From the NCBI RefSeq assembly GCF_003515065.1, contig NZ_QXGH01000009.1, positions 124,001-188,000 on the forward strand: a DNA stretch of 64,000 nt. The letters run 5' to 3'. The position numbers and the translations under genes were made by a program. How positions within the stretch are numbered: the stretch's first letter is position 1; every line of letters starts with the position of its first letter. The DNA is from Nocardioides immobilis (GTDB lineage: Bacteria; Actinomycetota; Actinomycetes; Propionibacteriales; Nocardioidaceae). Below the pieces are notes generated by a model that was not told the DNA's origin, made no database searches, and worked only from the letters and a program-made list of their open reading frames with translations. Below are positions 50,557 to 59,855 of the stretch, one piece after another.

Positions 50557-53500
50557 TCACTCCTCCTCGGGGGTGGCCTCGTCGGTGGGTGAGGCGGTCG
50601 ACTCGTCCGTCGGCTCGTCGTCGGGAGCTGCTTCCGCATCCCGTTCCTCGATCAGCGCGAGTGCGTTGCCGAAGTGGCGCTCGGCCTTCTCGATCTGCGC
50701 TGCCCACTCGGCCGTGTCACCCGCCCGCTGGGCGGCGTCGGCATCCTGGAAAGCCTCGTCGGCCAGCCGCAGCTGCTCGGCGATCTGGTCGTCGATGCTC
50801 TGCTTCGGGCCGTCCGGACCACCGTTGTTGTTGCCCTGGCCGTCGCCGTTGCCGTCCGGCGGATCGGTGCCGGTGTCCGCAGCGAGGGAGAGCGAGTCGG
50901 CGAGCGACGCCGCGAGGTTCTCGCCGATGCCGACGCTGCCGGCGTACGACGTGATGACGTACTGAAGGATCGGGAAGCTCGACTCACCCTGCGCCTTCAC
51001 GGCGTACACCGGCTGGATGTAGATCAGCCCGTCGGACACCGGCAGGGTCAACAGGTTGCCGAAGACCGGCGGCGTCGAGCCCGAGACCCGGAACTCCTGC
51101 AGCGACTCCAGGACCTCGTCGTTCTGGCTCATCTCGTTGTAGATCGTGCCGGGACCCGGTGCGTTGGGGTCGGAGAGCTCGAGCAGCTTGAGCTTCCCGA
51201 AGTCCGGGTTGAGCTCGCCGTTCGACGTCGTCGCGTCGGAGTCGAGCGAGACGTACGACGCCAGGTTCTGCTTGCCGCGCGGCACGAAGACCGACGTGAG
51301 CGACCACTGGCTATCGCCAGAGCCGTTGTTCGCGAAGACGCGGTACGGCGGCTGCTTGCTGCTCGTCGACACCGGGTCGGCCGGGACCTCCCACCGGTCG
51401 CTGCCTTGGTAGAAGTCGTCCGCGTTGGTCACGTGGTACCGGGCCAGCTGGTAGCGCTGCACCTTGAACAGGTCCTCGGGGTAGCGAAGGTGCTCCATCA
51501 GCGCGGTCGGGATCTCGGACTTCGGCTGAACGGTGTCCGGGAAGGCGCTCATCCAGGTCTTGAGGATCGGGTCCTCCTCGTCCCAGGCGTAGAGGGTGAC
51601 CGTGCCGTCGTACGCGTCGACCGTCGCCTTGACCGCCGACCGCATGTAGTTGATCTCGTCGGTCGGGATCGTCTGCAGGCCGGTGTCCTGCTGCAGCGAG
51701 TCGTCGATCATCGAGTCGAACGACTCGCGCTGGGCGTTGGGGTAGCGGTCCGTCGTCGTGTAGCCGTCGATGATCCACTGGATCTTCCCGTCGACGACGG
51801 CCGGGTAGGGGTCGCTGTCGACGGTGAGCCACGGCGCGACCTTCTCGACGCGCGCCACGGGCTCACGGTTGTAGAGGACCTGGGAGTTGCCGTTGACCCG
51901 TCCGGACAGCAGGAAATTCGGCTCGCCGAACTTCACGGCGTACATCAGCTGCCGGAGGGTGCTGCCGATCTCGACGCCGCCCTCGCCGTCGTACGTCGTC
52001 TCCTCCTCCTCGGCCTCCTCCTCCGAGACCGCGTCGGCCGGAAGGGTCAGGCCGAGCTCGACGTCGGGGTCGTCCTCCTCGGCCTTGCCGACGATGGAGT
52101 ACGACGGGCTCTGCTCGCCGTAGTAGATGCGCTCCTCGAACTCCTCGATCTCCGACAGCGCGTTGTCGCTCTCGATGCCCTCGGCCCACACCATCTTGCC
52201 GTTGGCGTCGTTGCTGGAGATCCGGTTGGCGTAGGCAGCGATGATGCCCTCGCCGTGGGTGTAGACGGTGTGCAGGTTCGACCAGTTGCGGTCGTCGGGG
52301 TTGATGCCCTCCTGGTCGAGCTCGCGGACGCCCAGCACCAACGGGGTGTCCTCACCGTCGATCTCGTAGCGGTCGACGTCGAGGACCGGGGCGACCGAGT
52401 AGTAGGCGAACGCCTGTTGGCGCTGCTCGAACGTCTCGCGCACCTGCTTCGGGTCGACGACCGGCACCTGCAGCAGCTGTGCGTCGAGCGCCCGCAACAG
52501 CCGGGTCCGCTCGGCGGTCGACGTGCCCTCGTCCGGTGCGTCGACCGGGATCCCGGTGTAGGGCTCACCATCCACGTAGGCGATGTCGTAGGCGTCGCGG
52601 GTGGCATCGATGTTCTTCTGGATGTACGGCGCCTCCTTGTCCGCCTCGGTCGGCTTGACCTGGAAGTTCTGGACGATCGCCGGCCAGATCATGCCGAGCA
52701 GGATGGCGGAGAGGACGAGCAGGGCGAGTCCGACCGTCGGCAGCTGCCAGGTACGGCGCCACACGTTGAGGAAGAAGAGCAGCGCACAGATCAGGGCGAC
52801 GCCCATCAAGATGTTGCGGGCCGGCAGCAGCGCGTTCTCGCCGGTGTAGTTCATCCCGGTGAAGAGGTTGTTGTCGTTCGTCACCAGGTCGAACCGGTCG
52901 AGGTAGTAGTCGACTCCCTTGGCGAGCACGAAGATGCCGAGCAGCACGGAGAACTGCACCTGCGCCGCGCCCGACAGGCGGTCGTGCTGCACCTGCAGCC
53001 GGATGCCGCCGTACAGGTAGTGGACGACGGCGGTGGCGAGCACCGCGACGATCGCGGCGGCCATCACGAAGTCGACGACGTAGTGCCACCACGGCAGGCT
53101 GAAGACGTAGAAGCTGATGTCCTTGTCGAAGTACGGGTCCGTCTGCTCGAACGGCTGCGCGTGCCGCCACAGCAGGTAGGAGCGCCAGTGGCCGATGGCC
53201 GACGTACCGGCGAACAGGCCGACCACGGTCGCCACGCCGGCGAGCAGCCAGGTGCGGATCGGGGTGACCGCGTCGCGGTAGCGGTCGACGCTGCCGTCGC
53301 CACCCGGGATCCGGAACAGCGGCCGGAACCGGTAGGCGAGGTACATGTTGACCGCGACGGACGCGCCCATGAACACGCCGAACACGAGGAACAGGCCGAT
53401 CCGGGTCCACAGCATCGTGTTGAAGACCTGGCTGTAGCCGACCTCGGAGTACCAGAGCCGGTCGGTGTAGATCGACGCGAACGTCGTCAGCAGGAAGAAC

Positions 53501-53601
53501 GCCACCACCAGCACGACACCGGTGATCACCAGTGCGCGGGCGCGCCCGCCCGACCGCCGGGTGTCGACGTTTCCAGGCTCGTCGTCGAACAGATCACTCA
53601 C
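50557..53601 (-). CDS. UPF0182 family large membrane protein
   Basis: A 1014-residue protein of the UPF0182 family, common in Actinobacteria, with unknown function. About seven membrane segments lie in the first 310 residues (for example ALVITGVVLVVAFFLLTTFA and ILMGVALICALLFFLNVW), followed by a large, probably extracytoplasmic domain. The tail is low-complexity: an Asp/Gly/Asn stretch and an acidic Thr/Glu-rich end. The GTG start overlaps the PPA1309 gene stop by 4 bp. This pairing is conserved in related genomes (family knowledge). Confidence 0.95.
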   Translation of the reverse strand: MSDLFDDEPGNVDTRRSGGRARALVITGVVLVVAFFLLTTFASIYTDRLWYSEVGYSQVFNTMLWTRIGLFLVFGVFMGASVAVNMYLAYRFRPLFRIPGGDGSVDRYRDAVTPIRTWLLAGVATVVGLFAGTSAIGHWRSYLLWRHAQPFEQTDPYFDKDISFYVFSLPWWHYVVDFVMAAAIVAVLATAVVHYLYGGIRLQVQHDRLSGAAQVQFSVLLGIFVLAKGVDYYLDRFDLVTNDNNLFTGMNYTGENALLPARNILMGVALICALLFFLNVWRRTWQLPTVGLALLVLSAILLGMIWPAIVQNFQVKPTEADKEAPYIQKNIDATRDAYDIAYVDGEPYTGIPVDAPDEGTSTAERTRLLRALDAQLLQVPVVDPKQVRETFEQRQQAFAYYSVAPVLDVDRYEIDGEDTPLVLGVRELDQEGINPDDRNWSNLHTVYTHGEGIIAAYANRISSNDANGKMVWAEGIESDNALSEIEEFEERIYYGEQSPSYSIVGKAEEDDPDVELGLTLPADAVSEEEAEEEETTYDGEGGVEIGSTLRQLMYAVKFGEPNFLLSGRVNGNSQVLYNREPVARVEKVAPWLTVDSDPYPAVVDGKIQWIIDGYTTTDRYPNAQRESFDSMIDDSLQQDTGLQTIPTDEINYMRSAVKATVDAYDGTVTLYAWDEEDPILKTWMSAFPDTVQPKSEIPTALMEHLRYPEDLFKVQRYQLARYHVTNADDFYQGSDRWEVPADPVSTSSKQPPYRVFANNGSGDSQWSLTSVFVPRGKQNLASYVSLDSDATTSNGELNPDFGKLKLLELSDPNAPGPGTIYNEMSQNDEVLESLQEFRVSGSTPPVFGNLLTLPVSDGLIYIQPVYAVKAQGESSFPILQYVITSYAGSVGIGENLAASLADSLSLAADTGTDPPDGNGDGQGNNNGGPDGPKQSIDDQIAEQLRLADEAFQDADAAQRAGDTAEWAAQIEKAERHFGNALALIEERDAEAAPDDEPTDESTASPTDEATPEEE

Positions 53602-54161
53602 GGTGTCTCCTCTGATTCCTCAGACTCGTCGTCCAGTGTGGCGCGCAGCAGGGTGAGCAGGCTGGGAACCAGCTCCGCTCCCCCCATGACCGACGCGTCG
53701 TCGTCATGGGCCCGCAGTCGTACGGCGCAGTACGACGCCTCGTGCCGGGTCACGCCCGCCACGATCCGGACCTCCTGCCGGTCGGGGTGCTCGCGGGCGA
53801 ACTCCGCCGCCTCCGCCGGGTCGTCCGGGATCTGGCCGTCCGCGGCCGGCGGCAGCACCAGCCGCTCGACGACGGCCGCGCAGCCGACCACCGAGGCCGG
53901 CCAGCTGATCGTCGGGAGCAGCTCCTCCAGCTCCTGGTCGGCGGACAGCTCCTCCTGCTCGATCGGCGTCAGCGACCCGCGCTCGCGCGGCTCGTCGAGG
54001 CCCAGCATCGCGGCCAGGGCCGGCTCGTGCGCGACCAGGTCGGCAGTGTCGACGAGGGCGTAGAGCCGCGCCGGCTGGTCCCAGCCGGTGCCGGCCTGGT
54101 GCTTCTCGATCTCCAGTACGGCGGCCGCCAGGGCCGGGTCGATCTCGAGCTCGAAGTCCAT
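53598..54161 (-). CDS. PPA1309 family protein
   Basis: A 187-residue soluble protein named after the Cutibacterium protein PPA1309. It begins with DPALAAAVLEIEKHQAGTGWDQPARLYALVDT, the family's most recognisable part, and ends in an acidic tail. A conserved VVGCAAVVERLVLPP strand-helix region is present at about 90-105. No enzyme motif is seen. It is coupled to the UPF0182 gene by a 4-bp overlap and follows the YlbL-like gene by 11 bp. Function unknown. Confidence 0.88.
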   Translation of the reverse strand: MDFELEIDPALAAAVLEIEKHQAGTGWDQPARLYALVDTADLVAHEPALAAMLGLDEPRERGSLTPIEQEELSADQELEELLPTISWPASVVGCAAVVERLVLPPAADGQIPDDPAEAAEFAREHPDRQEVRIVAGVTRHEASYCAVRLRAHDDDASVMGGAELVPSLLTLLRATLDDESEESEETP

Positions 54162-54172
54162 CGTCGCCCCGT

Positions 54173-55219
54173 TCAGCAGCTCGGCAGGTCGGCGTCGCGG
54201 TCGTCGGCCCAGTCCTCGAGAGCCCCGAGCGCCTGGTGCATGTCCGTGGCCTTGACCATGGTCAGGTCCGGGTCGAGGTCCGCCACGTCGGAGCAGTTGG
54301 CCTCAGGCACGAAGAACAGCTCGGCCGCGTCATCCTCGGCAGCGGCGATCTTCTGCTCGATCCCGCCGATCGGACCGACGATGCCGTCCTCGAAGAGCTC
54401 GCCGGTGCCGGCGATGACCTCGCCGTCGGTCAGTGAGCCGGGCGTGAGGGTGTCGTAGATCGCGAGGGCGAACATCAGGCCGGCGCTCGGTCCGCCGATC
54501 CCGGAGTCCACCTTGATCGAGACGTCGAACGGGAAGTCGTAGCCGACCCCGGGGATGATGCCGATCCGCATCCGGCCGTCCTCGGGATCCTTCCTGGGCT
54601 CGATCTCGACCGTGAGCCGCTCCCGCCGGCCGCGCTCGATGCTCAGGACGACCGGGTCGCCGGGCCCGTGCTCCTGGACCGCGTCGACGAGCTGTTGGCC
54701 GTCCTTGAGCTTGACGCCGTCGACCTCGAGGATCTTGTCGCGGACCCGGAGCTTCTTGAACGCGGGGGTGCCCTCGTCGACGTGGGCCACCTGGATGACC
54801 GCCGGGACCTCGTAGCCCAGCTCCCGCATCGCCGCCGCGATCGCGTTGTCCTGCGAGCCGATCATCGAGATCTCGCCCTGGATCTTCTCGTCCTCGGCGG
54901 TCTGGTTCTTCGGGTGCGCGATCTCGTACGGGACAACGGCCTTGTCGCTGTCGAGCCAGTCACCGAGCGCCGCGAGGAGCGGCAGCTTCTTCCCGCGCGG
55001 GGACGTCTGGACGGTGGTGAACCGGATCTCGCCGTCGTCGCGGAACGTCTCGTGACCGTCGACCTGGATGATCTCCGCCTCGTTGCCGTCCTTCGCCAGC
55101 ACGTCGAACGTCGGGCCAGGGCTGTAGACGGAGTACGGCAGCGGAACCAACGCCGCCATGAGGAGCAGGAGGAGCGTCAGCGGCGCTGCGAAGGCGAACG
55201 CGATCCAGCGCTGGGTCAT
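54173..55219 (-). CDS. YlbL-like PDZ / Lon-type (S16) secreted serine protease
   Basis: A 348-residue membrane-anchored protease. One N-terminal membrane helix (about 6-28), a PDZ domain (about 120-200, VAHVDEGTPAFKKLRVRDKI), and an S16 Lon-like proteolytic domain with the Ser245/Lys290 dyad in DSGIGGPSAGLMFAL and IGGIEQKIAAA. In Bacillus, YlbL degrades the cell-division inhibitor YneA after DNA damage (established there); a similar quality-control role at the outer membrane face is likely. It ends 11 bp before the PPA1309 gene. Confidence 0.93.
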   Translation of the reverse strand: MTQRWIAFAFAAPLTLLLLLMAALVPLPYSVYSPGPTFDVLAKDGNEAEIIQVDGHETFRDDGEIRFTTVQTSPRGKKLPLLAALGDWLDSDKAVVPYEIAHPKNQTAEDEKIQGEISMIGSQDNAIAAAMRELGYEVPAVIQVAHVDEGTPAFKKLRVRDKILEVDGVKLKDGQQLVDAVQEHGPGDPVVLSIERGRRERLTVEIEPRKDPEDGRMRIGIIPGVGYDFPFDVSIKVDSGIGGPSAGLMFALAIYDTLTPGSLTDGEVIAGTGELFEDGIVGPIGGIEQKIAAAEDDAAELFFVPEANCSDVADLDPDLTMVKATDMHQALGALEDWADDRDADLPSC

Positions 55220-55297
55220 GGCGTTACCTTCTCACCCAGCGCCAAGGCCAACGGGACCGAGTCCCAAGGTCGGACCCCGGGCCGCCCGGAGCAGCCT

Positions 55298-55594
55298 TTA
55301 GGAGGCGCGCCGGTCGCGACCGGCCGAGGGCTCCGTCGGCTCCCCGACCGACGGGATGACGGTGGGCCGCATCTTCGACGGGCGCAGCGCGACACCGGTG
55401 CTGCGGTCCGGCGTACGGCGGTCCACGGCGTAGCCGGGGCGCACCTTCCGCTCCCGGCCCAGGGCCTCCCCCAGCCGGCGTGCGGCGGTCTCGCGGTCGA
55501 CCTCGCCGCGGCCCTCGCGCCCCCACCAGCCGACCCACAGCATCGTCACGAGCGTGACGACGCCGGCCGGTACCAGCCAGAAGAGGATCTCCAC
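55298..55594 (-). CDS. Small single-pass membrane protein
   Basis: A 98-residue protein with one N-terminal membrane helix (about 3-24, ILFWLVPAGVVTLVTMLWVGW) followed by a basic cytosolic tail rich in Arg and Pro. No family recognised with certainty. It lies between the YlbL-like gene (78 bp) and the MoaE gene (34 bp), on the same strand. The hydrophobic start and the position argue for a true gene. Confidence 0.7.
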   Translation of the reverse strand: MEILFWLVPAGVVTLVTMLWVGWWGREGRGEVDRETAARRLGEALGRERKVRPGYAVDRRTPDRSTGVALRPSKMRPTVIPSVGEPTEPSAGRDRRAS

Positions 55595-55628
55595 CAGCCG
55601 AGAGTACGTCGACGCCGCGGCGGCTCCG

Positions 55629-56054
55629 TTACGGCGCGCCGACCCACTCTTCGGTGCCGTCGGTGAAGATCTGGTGCTTCCAGATCGGCACCTCGGCCTT
55701 GAGGGTGTCGATGAGCGCCCGGCTCGCCTCGAAGGAGCTGCCGCGGTGGCCGGCGGTCGTCGCGACCACGACCGCGAGGTCGCCGATCGCGAGGTCCCCG
55801 ACCCGGTGCACGGCGGCGACCCCGGTGACGTCGTACTCCTCCGCGACCCGGGCGCACACCTCGTGCAGCCGGTCGAGCGCCGACGGGTGGGCGGAGTAGG
55901 ACAAGCCGGTCACGCCCTTCCCGTGGTCGTGGTCGCGGACCCGCCCGACGAACACCACCAGCCCACCCGACGCCTCGTCGTCGAGGCTCTTCAGCACGTC
56001 GTCGACGGACAGGGGTGTGTCCTGGATCGCGACCAGGCGGACGGAATTGCTCAC
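55629..56054 (-). CDS. moaE: Molybdopterin synthase catalytic subunit
   Basis: A 141-residue MoaE. It converts precursor Z (cPMP) to molybdopterin with sulfur from MoaD. FVGRVRDHDHG (35-45), HRVGDLAIGD (83-92) and the catalytic Lys119 and Lys126 in LKAEVPIWKHQ match the family. The GTG start at 56054 gives the family length; the upstream frame is antisense to the protease gene. It is divergent from the DUF2342 gene with a 22-bp gap. MoaD is not in the window. Confidence 0.94.
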   Translation of the reverse strand: MSNSVRLVAIQDTPLSVDDVLKSLDDEASGGLVVFVGRVRDHDHGKGVTGLSYSAHPSALDRLHEVCARVAEEYDVTGVAAVHRVGDLAIGDLAVVVATTAGHRGSSFEASRALIDTLKAEVPIWKHQIFTDGTEEWVGAP

Positions 56055-56076
56055 ACCGGCAGAGTACTTTGGGGGC

Positions 56077-57450
56077 ATGGCCAACGACCCCGACCCTGAG
56101 CAGCCGAACCCGTTCAAGGGCACGCCGTTCGAGCAGTTCTTCGCCCCCGGAGGCCCGCTCAGCGGCATGGCCGGCATCGGCGGCGCCGGCGGGATGGACT
56201 TCAACCAGATCATCAGCCAGTTCAAGGCGATGATGGAGCCGCACGAAGGTCCCCTGAACTGGAAGGTCGTCGACGACCTGGCCCGGTCGTCGGTCGCGCA
56301 ACAGCCGGATCCCTCCCCCGGCCAGCGCGACCACGACCGGGTCGCCGACTCCGTGCAGCTCGCCGACCACTGGCTCGACGTGGCCACCGAGTTCCCCTCC
56401 GGCGTGACCTCGACCGCGGCGTGGAGCCGCGCGGACTGGGTCGTCGAGACGCGCCCGGTGTGGAAGGTGCTCATCGAGCCGGTCGCCGCCAAGTCGGTCA
56501 GCGGCATCGGCAGCGCCCTGCCGCAGGAGATGCAGGCGTCGGCGGGCCCGCTGCTCGGCATCATCGGCCAGGCCATGGGCGGGATGCTCGCGTCGCAGAT
56601 CGGGCAGGGCCTCGGCGGCCTGGCCGGCGAGGTGCTCACCGCCTCCGACATCGGGCTCCCCCTCGGCGCGCCCGGCAAGGCCGCGCTGGTGATGAGCAAC
56701 GTCCGGGAGTTCGCCGAGGGGCTCGACGTGTCCGAGGACGACGTACTCCTCTATCTCGCGCTGCGCGAGGCCGCGCACCAGCGTCTCTTCGGGCACGTGC
56801 CGTGGCTGCGGGAGCACCTGCTGGGTGCGGTGACCGACTACGCGCAGGGCCTCGAGCTCAACGTGCAGCAGATGCAGGAGCGCATCCAGGAGCAGATGGG
56901 CAGCATCAACCCGATGGACCCCGAGTCGATGCAGGGGCTCCTCGAGGGCGGCCTGTTCGAGCCGCCGGTCTCGCCCCAGCAGGAGTCCGCGCTGGGCCGG
57001 CTCGAGATCGCGCTGGCACTGGTCGAGGGCTGGGTCGACGAGGTCGTCGGGCAGGCGACGGAGGAGCGGATGCCGACGGCGGCCAAGCTCCGCGAGGCCG
57101 TACGACGCCGGCGCGCCGCCGGTGGTCCGGCCGAGCAGACGTTCGCCGCGCTCGTGGGTCTGGAGCTGCGGCCCCGCCGGCTGCGGGACGCCTCCACCCT
57201 GTGGGGCGGCCTGCGGACCCGGTCGGGCGCGGAGGCGCGCGACGGCGTGTGGATGCACCCGGACCTGCTGCCGACCGCGGCCGACCTCGACGACCCGCTG
57301 TCCTTCCGCGCCGACGCCACCCCGCCGGCGGACCTCACCGAGGACGCGTTCGACGCAGAGCTGCGCAAGCTGCTCGAGAGCGAGGGCGGCTCTCCCGACG
57401 CCGGCGCCACCGACGCTCCCGACGGCCCCGACTCCCCCGACGGCGAGTGA
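56077..57450 (+). CDS. Zinc-dependent metalloprotease, DUF2342 (coenzyme F420 biosynthesis-associated/hydrolase family)
   Basis: A 457-residue DUF2342 protein. It shows the Glu231-x-x-His234 motif in LREAAHQRLFGHVPW, preceded by a Gly-rich segment (GQAMGGMLASQIGQGLGGLAG) and followed by helical QQMQERIQEQMG and RRLRDASTLWGGLR parts. The family is recognised by this AAHxRLF motif; the reaction is not known. ATG 56077 follows GGGGG; the 20-codon extension crosses the moaE start and is rejected. Its stop overlaps the Nudix gene by 4 bp. Confidence 0.9.
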   Translation: MANDPDPEQPNPFKGTPFEQFFAPGGPLSGMAGIGGAGGMDFNQIISQFKAMMEPHEGPLNWKVVDDLARSSVAQQPDPSPGQRDHDRVADSVQLADHWLDVATEFPSGVTSTAAWSRADWVVETRPVWKVLIEPVAAKSVSGIGSALPQEMQASAGPLLGIIGQAMGGMLASQIGQGLGGLAGEVLTASDIGLPLGAPGKAALVMSNVREFAEGLDVSEDDVLLYLALREAAHQRLFGHVPWLREHLLGAVTDYAQGLELNVQQMQERIQEQMGSINPMDPESMQGLLEGGLFEPPVSPQQESALGRLEIALALVEGWVDEVVGQATEERMPTAAKLREAVRRRRAAGGPAEQTFAALVGLELRPRRLRDASTLWGGLRTRSGAEARDGVWMHPDLLPTAADLDDPLSFRADATPPADLTEDAFDAELRKLLESEGGSPDAGATDAPDGPDSPDGE

Positions 57451-57989
57451 CGCTCCACGCTGACGCGCTGGCGACGCTGCGCGACTGGAGCGCGCCCGAC
57501 GCAGCACAGGAGGCGCTGCGAGCCCGGTTCGTCGCGCACCTGGAGGGCGTGGGCGACGGCATGTGGCGCTCGTCGTACCCCGACCACATCACCGCGGGCG
57601 CGCTGGTCATCGACAGCGCCGGCGAGCGGGTGCTGCTCAACCTGCACAGGAAGGCGCGGCGCTGGTTCGCGTTCGGCGGTCATGCCGAGCCCGGCGACCC
57701 GACCCTCGCAGAGGTCGCGGCCCGCGAGGCCCGCGAGGAGTCCGGGATCGCCGACCTGCGGCTGGTGGCGGCGCCTGCCCAGCTCGACGTCCACCCGGTG
57801 CCGTTCTGCGACCCGCGTGGAGAGGTCCGGCACCTCGACGTCCGCTACGTCGCGATCGCGCCGCCGACCGCGCGCGAGGTCGTCAGCGACGAGTCGCTGG
57901 ACGTTCGCTGGTGGCCGGTCGATGCGCTCCCCGAGCTGGAGCCCGGCATGGTCGACCTGGTCGGGATCGCACGCTCGCTCGTCGACTGA
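57447..57989 (+). CDS. Nudix hydrolase
   Basis: A 180-residue Nudix protein. The Nudix box runs from Gly78 to Ile101 (GHAEPGDPTLAEVAAREARE then ESGI): the first Glu is Asp84 and there is one extra residue before REAREESG, a variant found in this subfamily, while the metal-binding EE is intact. It cleaves a nucleoside-diphosphate-linked compound; the actual substrate is unknown. GTG start, overlapping the DUF2342 gene by 4 bp. Convergent with the YgjP-like gene (12-bp gap). Confidence 0.9.
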   Translation: MTLHADALATLRDWSAPDAAQEALRARFVAHLEGVGDGMWRSSYPDHITAGALVIDSAGERVLLNLHRKARRWFAFGGHAEPGDPTLAEVAAREAREESGIADLRLVAAPAQLDVHPVPFCDPRGEVRHLDVRYVAIAPPTAREVVSDESLDVRWWPVDALPELEPGMVDLVGIARSLVD

Positions 57990-58001
57990 GGAGCCTGCAT
58001 C

Positions 58002-58553
58002 TCAGTCGGCGTCGCCGGGCATCGCCGCGTCCGTGCCGGGCGGCGGGTCGAGCCGCGCCGCCTCCGACCAGCCGAGCAGGTAGCCCTTGGCCTTCTCGGT
58101 GTGCGGGTAGTGCCCGACCCAGCCCCAGAACGCATCGCTGTGTCCGGGCTCGAGAAGGTGCGCGAGCTCGTGCATCAGCACGTAGTCGACGACCCAGTCG
58201 GGCATCTTCTGCAGCCGCTCACTGAGCCGGATGGCGCGGTCCCCCGGCGTGCACGACCCCCAGCGTGACCGCTGGTTGGCGACCCACTTCACCGACTGCG
58301 GCTCGGCGATCCCACCGAGGTAGCGGTCGTTGAGCTCGCACGCGCGCCGCATCAGGTCCTCGTCGGTACGACGGCTGCGCTGCTCGCGCCGCTGGAGCCG
58401 CGCCACCATCTTGCGGACCCAGTCGCGCTCCTCGGCCTTCGACAGGTTGTCGGGCACGAGGACGACGATCCGGTCGTCCTCGACGTACGCCGACACGGTC
58501 CGGCGCCGCCGCCCCGAGCGGCGCACCTCGACCTGCGGCGTCGGCTCGCTCAT
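58002..58553 (-). CDS. YgjP/WLM-like zinc metallopeptidase (M48-related, DUF45)
   Basis: A 183-residue DUF45 protein. The zinc site HELAH lies at 128-132 with a third His at 138 (EPGHSDAFW), after the conserved QRSRWGSCTP. It starts with the typical VRRSGRRRRTVSAYVEDDRIVVLVP region. A probable metallopeptidase of unknown target. Its ATG overlaps the PHP gene stop by 4 bp. Confidence 0.92.
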   Translation of the reverse strand: MSEPTPQVEVRRSGRRRRTVSAYVEDDRIVVLVPDNLSKAEERDWVRKMVARLQRREQRSRRTDEDLMRRACELNDRYLGGIAEPQSVKWVANQRSRWGSCTPGDRAIRLSERLQKMPDWVVDYVLMHELAHLLEPGHSDAFWGWVGHYPHTEKAKGYLLGWSEAARLDPPPGTDAAMPGDAD

Positions 58554-59629
58554 GTACTGACGTTACCGCCCGCCCAGCTCAGCAACTTCTCGACGGGCCA
58601 GGTGTTGACGATCCGGTCCGGTTCGATCCCGACGGCTTCGGCCCGCTCACAGCCCAGCACCAGGAAGTCGAGCTGGCCGGGCGCGTGGGCATCGCTGTCG
58701 ATCGAGAAGAGGCAGCCGATGTCGCGCGCGAGCTCCAGCAGCTCGGTCGGCGGGTCCCGGCGCTCGGGGCGTGAGTTGATCTCGACCGCCACGCCGTGCT
58801 CGGCGCACGCCTCGAAGACCGCCCGGGCGTCGAAGCGCGACTGGGGGCGGATGCCGCGGTTGCCGGTGACCAGCCGGCCGGTGCAGTGGCCGAGGACGTT
58901 CATCCACGGGTTGCGGATCGCCGCGACCATCCGCCTGGTCATCGGCTCGGGGTCCATCTTCAGCTTCGAGTGGACGCTCGCGACGCGCACGTCCAGCTGG
59001 CTCAGCATCTCCTCGGTCTGGTCGAGCCCGCCGTCGTCGAGGATGTCGACCTCGATGCCCTTGAGCAGCCTGAACTGGCCAGACGGATCTGCCCCGGAGA
59101 GCGCCGCCAGGTGCGTGTTGACCGCGTCGACCACCTCGAGCTGGCGCGCGAGGCGCTCGGCGCTCAGCCCGCGCGCGATCGTGAGGCGCGGCGAGTGGTC
59201 GGTGAGCACGAGGTAGTCGTGACCGAGCTCCATCGCCGTCATCGCCATCTCCTCGATGGGCGAGCCGCCGTCGGACCAGTCGGAGTGGGAGTGGAGGTCG
59301 CCCCGCAGGGCGGCCCGGAGCTTCTCGCCGCCCGTTGCCGGGAGCGCGCCGTACTGCTCCTCGGCCTCGGCCAGCCTGGCCGGCATCCGCCCCTGGACGG
59401 CATCGGCGATCACGCGCGCCGTGCTGCTCCCGACGCCGGGCAGGTCGGTCAGGGTGCCGTCGTCGGCGCGGCGGGCCACCTCGTCGTCCGGGAGCGGCAG
59501 GATCGCGGCGGCCGCCTTGCGGTAGGCCTGCACCTTGAAGGTGTCGGCGCGCCCCCGCTCGAGCAGGAACGCGATCCGGCGCAGCGCGGCGACCGGGCTG
59601 CCGTCGTACGGGTCGCCTGCAGCGCTCAT
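58550..59629 (-). CDS. PHP-domain phosphoesterase with helix-hairpin-helix (PolX-like without polymerase)
   Basis: A 359-residue protein. The first 100 residues are a PolX-type HhH region (AFLLERGRADTFKVQAYRKA; LTDLPGVGSSTARVIADA). The rest is a PHP domain: HSHSDWSDGG, DHSPR, EVDIL, VHSKL, GHCTGR, EINSRPER and DSDAH, the full set of metal-binding His/Asp/Glu. The polymerase domain of true PolX is missing. It probably hydrolyses a DNA or phosphate ester bond in repair; the role is inferred. ATG 59629; overlaps the YgjP-like gene by 4 bp. Confidence 0.92.
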   Translation of the reverse strand: MSAAGDPYDGSPVAALRRIAFLLERGRADTFKVQAYRKAAAAILPLPDDEVARRADDGTLTDLPGVGSSTARVIADAVQGRMPARLAEAEEQYGALPATGGEKLRAALRGDLHSHSDWSDGGSPIEEMAMTAMELGHDYLVLTDHSPRLTIARGLSAERLARQLEVVDAVNTHLAALSGADPSGQFRLLKGIEVDILDDGGLDQTEEMLSQLDVRVASVHSKLKMDPEPMTRRMVAAIRNPWMNVLGHCTGRLVTGNRGIRPQSRFDARAVFEACAEHGVAVEINSRPERRDPPTELLELARDIGCLFSIDSDAHAPGQLDFLVLGCERAEAVGIEPDRIVNTWPVEKLLSWAGGNVST

Positions 59630-59682
59630 CCGGTCACCTTCTCAGTCCGGCCCCGCCCGGGAAAATCAGCCGAAGAAATGTT

Positions 59683-59855
59683 TTGTCCACAGCCGGTGGA
59701 GGAGCAGTGGACGACATCGTTGCTGGTCACCCGCTCGTACGGCGCCCGCGAGCGGTGTCCTTTCCCCAGCTCATCCACAGGCCAACCCTCCCTCTCCCAC
59801 GGCTCTCCACGGGCGTTCGCCTCCATCCACAGGTTCATCCACAGCGTTGTCCACA
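59683..59855 (+). promoter_or_regulatory. Cluster of DnaA-box-like sequences
   Basis: In the 377-bp gap between the PHP gene and the crotonase gene, TTGTCCACA (the standard DnaA box of high-GC Actinobacteria) occurs at 59683-59691 and 59847-59855. Close variants occur at 59771-59779 (TCATCCACA), 59823-59831 and 59835-59843, all in the same direction. No dnaA, dnaN or recF gene is near, so this is not obviously oriC. It could titrate DnaA or control a neighbouring gene. I see no gene in 59630-60006. Confidence 0.5.

Noticed and set aside
50674..54063. A 1129-codon plus-strand open frame opposite the UPF0182 gene
   Set aside because: The UPF0182 and PPA1309 families are clear on the other strand; the antisense product is Arg/Val/Leu-rich noise.
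59683..59855. Chromosomal replication origin oriC
   Set aside because: DnaA-like boxes are present, but dnaA, dnaN, recF and gyrB are absent nearby and no AT-rich unwinding region is seen, so I report only the box cluster.
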